A DNA stretch of 11,502 bases. It comes from Chrysiogenales bacterium (GTDB lineage Bacteria; Acidobacteriota; Aminicenantia; UBA2199). The stretch lies in contig SPCN01000050.1 of assembly GCA_004525465.1 (NCBI GenBank), positions 1 through 11,502 of the forward strand. Direction: 5' to 3'. The stretch's first letter is position 1. Every line of letters begins with the position of its first letter. Shown here piece by piece: positions 1 to 4,710 of this stretch. Both the position numbers and the translations under genes were made by a program. The notes under the pieces were generated by a model, which had not been told where the DNA came from, searched no databases, and saw only the letters and a list, made by a program, of their open reading frames with translations.

Positions 1-486
1 GCAAAGCAATTCCTGCCCGGACTGGTAGTGGTGCCGATCATCCTGCTGGCCTACCTGTTCAACGGCATATACGTCAACCTGCAGGCCGGTCTGTATATCG
101 AGGAAAAGACAAAATATTTCCCGCTGGTGACCGGAGCCGGCGCCCTGGTCAACGTGGCTGCCAACCTGCTGCTGATCCCGCGACTGGGAATCGTCGGGGC
201 GGCACTGGCCGTGCTGGCCAGCTACATGGTAATGGCGGCCGCCATATTCATTTTTGCGCAAAAGTTCTATAAAATCGATTACGAGTACGGCAAACTCCTT
301 AAAATCCTGGGCACGATTTTTGCCGCAGCCATCCTTTATTATTACGGCTACTACCACGGCGGCCTGACCATTGTTTACAAAGGGCTGCTGCTGCTCGGCT
401 TCATTGTTTCGCTGCTGATTCTGCGCGTGGTCGAAAAAAAAGAAATGGTGCGCCTGGTAAAAATATTTTTGCGCCGAAGGTCGTAG
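1..486 (+). CDS. Polysaccharide flippase (Wzx/MATE-like), C-terminal part, 5' truncated by window
   Basis: The reading frame is open from base 1, so the N-terminus lies outside the window; 161 residues remain. The visible part is a run of hydrophobic helices, with a stretch reading NLLLIPRLGIVGAALAVLAS. This is the usual signature of the last helices of membrane proteins that flip lipid-linked O-antigen or exopolysaccharide units across the inner membrane (Polysacc_synt/Polysacc_synt_C families of the MOP superfamily). Conserved features include the N-x-x-L-I-P-R-x-G-x-x-G-A-A motif and a basic cytoplasmic tail ending LRRRS. It probably closes a polysaccharide gene cluster extending to the left. 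Oligosaccharide-specific function cannot be told from the tail. The family call is fairly sure; substrate is unknown. Confidence 0.85.
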   Translation, partial: AKQFLPGLVVVPIILLAYLFNGIYVNLQAGLYIEEKTKYFPLVTGAGALVNVAANLLLIPRLGIVGAALAVLASYMVMAAAIFIFAQKFYKIDYEYGKLLKILGTIFAAAILYYYGYYHGGLTIVYKGLLLLGFIVSLLILRVVEKKEMVRLVKIFLRRRS

Positions 487-580
487 AGAATCTTGTATAC
501 GCCAAAATGAGTAAAATAAAATCTTATTATCTTGGAAATTACAGCGATCACTATAGATAACTTAATCCTACTCAAATTCG

Positions 581-784
581 AATCCCCCCTGCATCCCCCC
601 TTGAGTAAGGGGGGAAAGGAGGAGAAGAAGAATCACAATTTGAGATTTACTTTCTAGTTGCAGTGTTTGTTTTTTTACCCCTTATCAAAGGGGGTTATCA
701 ATTGATCGATTCCATAGGGTAGCTATTTTATCATTTTATCCTTACAACTTCCCCCCTTGTTGAAGGGGGGATATGGGGGGATCT
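581..784. repeat. C/G-tract inverted repeat element in a 328-bp gene-free gap
   Basis: The gap between 487 and 814 holds no convincing gene. It contains three hairpins of the form C-tract-TT-loop-AA-G-tract: 595-614 (8-bp stem, loop GAGT), 678-693 (6-bp stem, loop ATCA) and 751-770 (8-bp stem, loop GTTG). The first and third belong to longer units in which a second C6 tract precedes the hairpin. The unit at 581-617 and the reverse complement of 749-784 align almost base for base, apart from a changed TGCAT/ATAT linker with a one-base indel. They are therefore inverted copies enclosing about 130 bp. Similar C-tract/G-tract palindromes are dispersed between genes in many bacterial genomes. No U-tract follows the stems in a position that would make a standard intrinsic terminator. 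Confidence 0.8.
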
Positions 785-814
785 ATTCTAGGAAATTCTG
801 TTCTTTTTTTGCTT

Positions 815-1111
815 CTATTTCTTCTTCTTCCTACCCAGAATGCCGCCGCTTAAAAACAGCCCGGCGCCCAGCACGAAACCGAAATTATACCAACCGCCGC
901 TGTTGTGCACTTCATAAAGAGTGACCTTGTCACTGAAAAGGGAAACGATAAAAGTGATGGGGGCGATCAGGCCATGCCACAAGCCCAGCCAGAATCCGGC
1001 CACGTCGCCCTCACTGTTGGCGGTCTTTGCCAGCTTGTTCGGCCCCGGGGCGCACGAAGAAAACAAAACGACCCCTGCTAGCAGCAAAAACAAAACTGCG
1101 GATTTTTTCAT
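815..1111 (-). CDS. Small membrane lipoprotein
   Basis: A 98-residue protein starts with a lipoprotein signal: two lysines, a hydrophobic stretch and a lipobox ending L-F-S-S-C, so Cys20 would be the lipidated first mature residue. Two further hydrophobic segments follow (about 40-59 and 76-92), separated by an aromatic Y-E-V-H-N-S-G-G-W-Y-N-F-G-F stretch, and the protein ends in a lysine cluster. As I recall, short proteins with this W-H-G-x-I-x-P / G-G-W-Y-N-F-G pattern are widespread and uncharacterised, so I give no function. A GGAGAT ribosome site lies a few bases upstream of the ATG, and a good promoter lies at 1152-1180. It is transcribed divergently from the sensor kinase, which could mean shared control, but nothing shows this. 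Confidence 0.85.
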   Translation of the reverse strand: MKKSAVLFLLLAGVVLFSSCAPGPNKLAKTANSEGDVAGFWLGLWHGLIAPITFIVSLFSDKVTLYEVHNSGGWYNFGFVLGAGLFLSGGILGRKKKK

Positions 1112-1126
1112 TGGTATCTCCTAAAA

Positions 1127-1143
1127 AAGCGGTCAAGCCGCTT
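1127..1143 (-). other. 5'-end hairpin with U-run in lipoprotein leader
   Basis: On the minus strand a 6-bp stem (AAGCGG / CCGCTT, 5-nt loop) is followed by a run of T and then by the ribosome site of the lipoprotein gene. Given the promoter at 1152-1180, the stem would begin within a few bases of the transcript's 5' end. It could protect the mRNA end or act as a weak attenuator. A 6-bp stem with six T, two of them in the stem, is marginal as a terminator. Confidence 0.4.
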
Positions 1144-1151
1144 CGGGTTTC

Positions 1152-1180
1152 ATTATAGCGCCATGATGCGCGACTGGCAA
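1152..1180 (-). promoter_or_regulatory. sigma70-type promoter of the lipoprotein gene
   Basis: On the minus strand the -35 hexamer is TTGCCA (1175-1180, 5 of 6 consensus), the spacer is 17 bp and the -10 hexamer is a perfect TATAAT (1152-1157). Transcription would begin near 1145, giving a leader of about 35 nt before the ATG at 1111. Confidence 0.65.
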
Positions 1181-1253
1181 GTCACCAAAAAAAAACGGAC
1201 CTGCTCGATATCCGGATGATGATTGCGCAAAAAAAAGTCGGCAGCGGAACGAT

Positions 1254-1282
1254 TTGACAATCAAATTCCGATTCAATAGACT
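1254..1282 (+). promoter_or_regulatory. sigma70-type promoter of the hybrid sensor kinase
   Basis: A perfect -35 hexamer TTGACA (1254-1259), a 17-bp spacer and TAGACT (1277-1282, 4 of 6) place the transcript start near 1289, about 25 nt before an ATG at 1314. The TTG of this -35 box is also a possible start codon of the kinase frame. The promoter reading makes that start unlikely. Confidence 0.55.
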
Positions 1283-1313
1283 GGTTGTGAAAAACTTGAA
1301 AACGGCGGTGAAC

Positions 1314-3509
1314 ATGGCACGGACACAGGAAACGAAAAGTTCCGGGCTCAAGAAATGGTTGGCAAGGATCCTCGCCCCGCCGCGCTCCGCTGACGATGAG
1401 TGGAACCGCCTCGCCCGTATCCTGAACATCATTTTGCTGTACGGCTTGCTGGCTTCAGTAGTGGTGGCAGCGGCCACCGCGGCCTCCGGCCAATATCATA
1501 AAACCATTGAGCTGGCCGCGGGCGGTGCGAGCACGCTGCTGCTGTTGCTCCTGCTCCGTTCCGGCCGTTTGCGTTCCGCCATTTTTCTGACTTTCCTTTC
1601 CATACTCGCATTGGTCACTGTTCTGTTGTATACCGGCGGCGGCATCCACGACCTGGCCGCCATGCTCTACCCGGTGATCATTGTCATTGCCGGGCTTTTA
1701 CTGCGGCCAAAAGAATTCGCGGCCATAGTCCTGCTGGCAATGCTTTCGGCCACATTCATCGTCTTGTCCGAAATCTGGGGACTGATCGCCTGGTCCGAAC
1801 AGTTCAACACCACAATATATGTTTTGTTCAACATCTTGGCCATTTTTACCCTGGCTGCCGTGCCGGTGCGGCTGCTGGCCAATGATCTGAGAAACAACAT
1901 GACCCGTGTTCAGGAGAACGAGCGACAACTCCGGGAAAGCAATCTCAAGTTGCAGCATGAAATCAGCGAACGCGAGCTGGCCGATTCCGCGCTGCGCGAA
2001 AGCGAAACGCGTTTCCGCATCCTTGCCGATTCGACCTTTGAAGGACTATTCATCTCGGAAAACGACATTATTATCGACGCCAATTCCAGCTTGGCCAAGA
2101 TGTTCGGCTGCGATATCAAGGAAATCATCGGCTGTAAAGTGAGCGATTTTCTAGACCGGGAAACGGCTGAAATCGTCCTCCAACAGTTCAAATCCGAATC
2201 AAGCACACCATACGAACACCAGCTCAAGCGCCCGGACGGCACGCTCATTCCGGTCGAAAGCCGGAACAAAATGATTCCCTACCAGGGACGGATGGTGCGA
2301 GTGACCACCATTCATGACATTTCCGAGCGCCGGCGCCATGAAGAAGAGTACCGCATCATGGAAGCCGAGATCCGCCAGAATCAGAAACTGGAAAGCCTGG
2401 GCACCTTGGCCGGAGGCATCGCCCACGATTTCAACAACATCATCTCAATTATCAGTGGTCATGCCGCGGCCCTGGCCGATAAACTGAAGAAGCATGCGGA
2501 CGCCAGGGCGACGTTGCATACGATCAACGAAGCCGCCGAACGCGGCAGCGCCATGGTCAGGCAGATACTGACGTTCGCCCGCAAATCTGAGGCCGATTTC
2601 CGCTCGCTGCAAATCCAGGAATTGGTCAACGAACTGGTCAAGATGCTGCGTGTCACATTCCCCCGCACCATCGAGATCAGCCATAGCTGCCTGCAGGATC
2701 TGCCGCCGCTGTGGATGGATCCGAGCCAGTTGCACCAGGCCCTGCTCAATTTGTGCATCAACGCCCGCGATGCCATGGCCGGCACGGGCAAACTGGAAAT
2801 CGCCACCTCAATGATCGACGGCGAGGAGATAGCCTGCCGCTTCCCTGCCGCCGCAGGCAAACGGCTGATCCACATCAGGATAAGCGACACCGGTATGGGC
2901 ATGGACGAAGCGACCCGGGCACGCATCTTTGAACCTTTTTTCACAACCAAGGGCCGGGGCCGAGGCACGGGCCTGGGACTGGCTGTTGTCTATGGTGTGG
3001 TAAGGGCACACAGCGGTTTTATAGAAGTAGACAGCCAAATTGGCCGGGGTACGTCTTTTTCGCTTTATTTTTCCGCAGCGGAATCCCCGGCTTCTCTGAC
3101 GGCCAAAGCCGATCTGGACACGGGTTTGATCGCAGGAGGCAGCGAAACCATCCTTTTGGTCGAGGACGAAGAGGATCTCCGCGAGCTTTTGGCCGCAGTG
3201 CTTCATGACCAGGGCTACGGAATCCTGATGGCCCGCGATGGCCTGGAAGCTTTGGAACGCTACCGCCGCCACCGAGGCGATATTCAGCTGGTAATCACCG
3301 ACATGGACCTGCCCAAGATCAATGGCGCAGCGGTCTGCCAGGCCATCCTGAGCAGTGATCCCAAAACCAAGATTATCCTGATTTCCGGCTTCCTGGAAAC
3401 AGCGCTGAAGAACTCCATCCTGGCCAGCGGCGTTCGCGAATTCCTGGCCAAACCATACACCATGCCGCAAATGCTGCAGCTCGTACGCCGGGTTCTGGAC
3501 GGCAATTAG
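1314..3509 (+). CDS. Membrane-bound hybrid sensor histidine kinase (PAS-HisKA-HATPase-REC)
   Basis: The protein has 731 residues from the ATG at 1314. That ATG is preceded by GGCGGTGA, close to GGAGGTGA; the frame stays open back to a TTG at 1254, rejected because it lies in a -35 box. Domain order: a cytoplasmic start, about six transmembrane helices (roughly 34-188) with little periplasmic sequence, a coiled coil (195-230), a PAS domain (226-338), then the kinase core. The phospho-accepting histidine is His371 in G-G-I-A-H-D-F-N-N. The ATP-binding domain shows Asn479/Asn483, D-T-G-M-G-M (525-530), E-P-F-F-T-T-K and G-T-G-L-G-L (551-556). The C-terminal receiver has acidic residues at 617-618, phospho-acceptor Asp663, Ser691 and Lys713. 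All key residues are present, so it should be an active hybrid kinase that relays phosphate from His to its own Asp. No response regulator with an output domain is adjacent, so it is an orphan here and its target is unknown. Confidence 0.95.
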   Translation: MARTQETKSSGLKKWLARILAPPRSADDEWNRLARILNIILLYGLLASVVVAAATAASGQYHKTIELAAGGASTLLLLLLLRSGRLRSAIFLTFLSILALVTVLLYTGGGIHDLAAMLYPVIIVIAGLLLRPKEFAAIVLLAMLSATFIVLSEIWGLIAWSEQFNTTIYVLFNILAIFTLAAVPVRLLANDLRNNMTRVQENERQLRESNLKLQHEISERELADSALRESETRFRILADSTFEGLFISENDIIIDANSSLAKMFGCDIKEIIGCKVSDFLDRETAEIVLQQFKSESSTPYEHQLKRPDGTLIPVESRNKMIPYQGRMVRVTTIHDISERRRHEEEYRIMEAEIRQNQKLESLGTLAGGIAHDFNNIISIISGHAAALADKLKKHADARATLHTINEAAERGSAMVRQILTFARKSEADFRSLQIQELVNELVKMLRVTFPRTIEISHSCLQDLPPLWMDPSQLHQALLNLCINARDAMAGTGKLEIATSMIDGEEIACRFPAAAGKRLIHIRISDTGMGMDEATRARIFEPFFTTKGRGRGTGLGLAVVYGVVRAHSGFIEVDSQIGRGTSFSLYFSAAESPASLTAKADLDTGLIAGGSETILLVEDEEDLRELLAAVLHDQGYGILMARDGLEALERYRRHRGDIQLVITDMDLPKINGAAVCQAILSSDPKTKIILISGFLETALKNSILASGVREFLAKPYTMPQMLQLVRRVLDGN

Positions 3510-3521
3510 CAAATGAAAAAT

Positions 3522-3749
3522 CTAGCGTCTTTTTGAACTCTTCAAATCCCGGAATATCCGTCCAGGCAAAAAATCGCTGGAAAAAACCGTGGCTTCGATA
3601 GAATAATCCCATTGGGTTGAAGAGCTGAGAACAAGAGGCAAAAACTCGTAGACCGGTGAATACAGATAATAGTGAAATCGCTGCGCAGAACCCAAACTGG
3701 TCTGATATTCAAAGCAATAAAAATCTTCAAAAAATTTAACTTCCGTCAT
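3522..3749 (-). CDS. Small protein of unknown function (75 aa)
   Basis: I do not recognise this protein. The frame can be opened further upstream, to 3836, but the extra 29 residues look non-coding and the ATG at 3749 has an almost ideal ribosome site, AGGAGGTGA at 3754-3762, a few bases before it. The product starts MTEVKFFEDFY, is rich in aromatic residues (F and Y) and ends in a basic tail, S-S-K-R-R. It has no signal peptide or membrane helix, so it is probably cytosolic. It converges on the sensor kinase, with 12 bp between the two stop codons. It lies 279 bp beyond the end of the membrane-protein gene on the same strand, with a repeat element between them, so it may be the last member of that set or stand alone. 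That it is a gene rests on the ribosome site and the protein-like composition. Confidence 0.6.
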   Translation of the reverse strand: MTEVKFFEDFYCFEYQTSLGSAQRFHYYLYSPVYEFLPLVLSSSTQWDYSIEATVFSSDFLPGRIFRDLKSSKRR

Positions 3750-3860
3750 GGCTTCACCTCCTGGGTGATTGGCATTGCCACCTTTTCCGCCGTGGGGCGG
3801 ACAGGTTGGCACGGGTTCATCGAGCCGAACTCTCAACCGTTCTGCATGACTCAGTCAAAA

Positions 3861-3888
3861 CTGTCAAATAACTCGCTTCCTGTATAAT
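3861..3888 (+). promoter_or_regulatory. Possible plus-strand promoter facing the 3921-4036 repeat
   Basis: CTGTCA (3861-3866, 4 of 6), a 16-bp spacer and a perfect TATAAT (3883-3888) point rightwards. No plus-strand gene follows. A transcript starting near 3895 would run straight into the heptamer element and then antisense to the membrane-protein gene. Chance occurrence in AT-rich intergenic DNA is quite possible. Confidence 0.3.
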
Positions 3889-3920
3889 ACAAAAAAATCT
3901 TTTTGTCCACTATTTTCATC

Positions 3921-4036
3921 AGTAGTTAGTAGTTAGTAGATAGTAGTCAGTAGAACAGGCATTCAAACGAACTTATCTTTTTGGGAGCTGCAGGAATTCT
4001 CTTTCTACTTACTACAAACTACTGTCTATTAACTAC
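3921..4036. repeat. Heptamer-period inverted element A (GTAGTTA word)
   Basis: The left arm, 3921-3953, consists of four and a half 7-bp units with no indels (AGTAGTT, AGTAGTT, AGTAGAT, AGTAGTC, AGTAG). The right arm, 4005-4036, is the same kind of array in reverse complement (units CTACTTA, CTACAAA, CTACTGT, CTATTAA, CTAC). Read in the same sense, the arms match at 26 of 32 positions, with most changes in the last three bases of each unit. The unique core between them is 51 nt. The right arm overlaps the last two codons and the stop of the neighbouring minus-strand gene. The transcribed element could fold into a long imperfect hairpin. Confidence 0.8.
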
Positions 4037-4526
4037 CTGTCTTTTTCATGTTCCCAAGCACCAATACTCCTCCGGCCATGACCAGGAACGCTCCCAGAGG
4101 CAGAGAGTTGCCGTAAAGGGCGCTGTAAAAAGCCGCGGCCAGGCCGAGCAGTATGAAAGCAGGCACCAGCAACCCGCCCTTGCGCTCGATGATGTAGAGG
4201 AACAGGAACCCTAATCCCGGTCCAATCAGATAATTGGGCCAGGTCGAACCGGCCCCGGCCCAATGGGTATGGGTAAGCCATAGGAAATAGGCGCAGTAAA
4301 AGACCAAGATTGTGATCGGTATCACCGCCCCCGCTGCTTCTCTGCCCTTTTCCATCCAGTTGATGGCCAGGGGAATGACCGGGATCAGAAAAAACAACGG
4401 CCATATCCGTTCCGCGTCCAGGAAACGGTAAAAATTGTTCAATAAAAACAGCACGCCCAGCAGGACAAGTACGGTGCCGCCGGCCAGCGCCGCTGCCCGT
4501 GTCCCCGTATTCTTGTTTTCAGCCAT
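4029..4526 (-). CDS. Six-helix integral membrane protein, function unknown
   Basis: A 165-residue, very hydrophobic protein with about six membrane helices (roughly 12-33, 40-57, 64-83, 98-114, 118-136, 141-158). The start L-L-G-V-L-F-L-L-N-N followed by W-P-L-F-F-L-I-P recalls the short membrane modules (DUF5668-like) at the N-terminus of LiaF-type envelope-stress proteins. That resemblance is by eye and weak. The ATG has a strong GAGGAGG ribosome site. It lies 184 bp downstream of the M16 protease on the same strand, separated by repeat element B, so cotranscription is possible but not certain. The final Gly-Ser-stop is encoded inside repeat element A, so the repeat may have reshaped the C-terminus. 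Confidence 0.8.
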   Translation of the reverse strand: MAENKNTGTRAAALAGGTVLVLLGVLFLLNNFYRFLDAERIWPLFFLIPVIPLAINWMEKGREAAGAVIPITILVFYCAYFLWLTHTHWAGAGSTWPNYLIGPGLGFLFLYIIERKGGLLVPAFILLGLAAAFYSALYGNSLPLGAFLVMAGGVLVLGNMKKTGS

Positions 4527-4535
4527 GTTTCCTCC

Positions 4536-4554
4536 TCGTTCGCTCCTAGAACGA
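4536..4554 (-). other. Hairpin abutting the ribosome site of the membrane-protein gene
   Basis: A perfect 6-bp stem (TCGTTC / GAACGA) with a 7-nt loop ends where the GAGGAGG ribosome site of the minus-strand membrane-protein gene begins. It shares the last GA with that site and might modulate translation. It could also be chance. Confidence 0.35.
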
Positions 4555-4610
4555 ATCTCCCAGGCCAGAAGTTCGCTGGTAGTAATAAATGAACAAACTT
4601 ACTGCACTCA

Positions 4611-4696
4611 GTGATAAGTGATGAGAAAGAGAAAAGCTCTTGCAAGGATTTCTTGCTATCGCGGTTCCTTATCACTCATCACGTATCACTCATCAC
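4611..4696. repeat. Heptamer-period inverted element B (GTGATGA word)
   Basis: The left arm has two 7-bp units (GTGATAA, GTGATGA, 4611-4624). The right arm has four in reverse complement (TTATCAC, TCATCAC, GTATCAC, TCATCAC, 4669-4696). Units 4611-4624 can pair with 4676-4689 at 13 of 14 positions. The 44-nt core holds two perfect hairpins placed end to end, each with a 5-bp stem and 5-nt loop: AAGAG/CTCTT (4627-4641) and GCAAG/CTTGC (4642-4656). The element lies 14 bp beyond the stop of the M16 protease gene, so it forms the 3' end of that transcript or the spacer to the next gene. Confidence 0.8.
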
Positions 4697-4710
4697 AATA
4701 GGTCGTGGAG

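Noticed and set aside
595..614. Intrinsic terminator after the flippase gene
   Set aside because: The stem is strong but followed by an A/G-rich stretch, not a T-run, on either strand. It fits the dispersed repeat better.
2808..3512. 234-residue minus-strand open frame opposite the sensor kinase
   Set aside because: It lies entirely within the ATPase/receiver coding region, and the plus-strand protein has all family motifs.
3750..3836. Longer start of the 75-aa protein at 3836
   Set aside because: The additional 29 residues are Pro/Gly-rich and would place the ideal ribosome site inside the coding sequence.
3921..4036. CRISPR array
   Set aside because: Units are 7 bp, contiguous and without spacers, and no cas genes are present.
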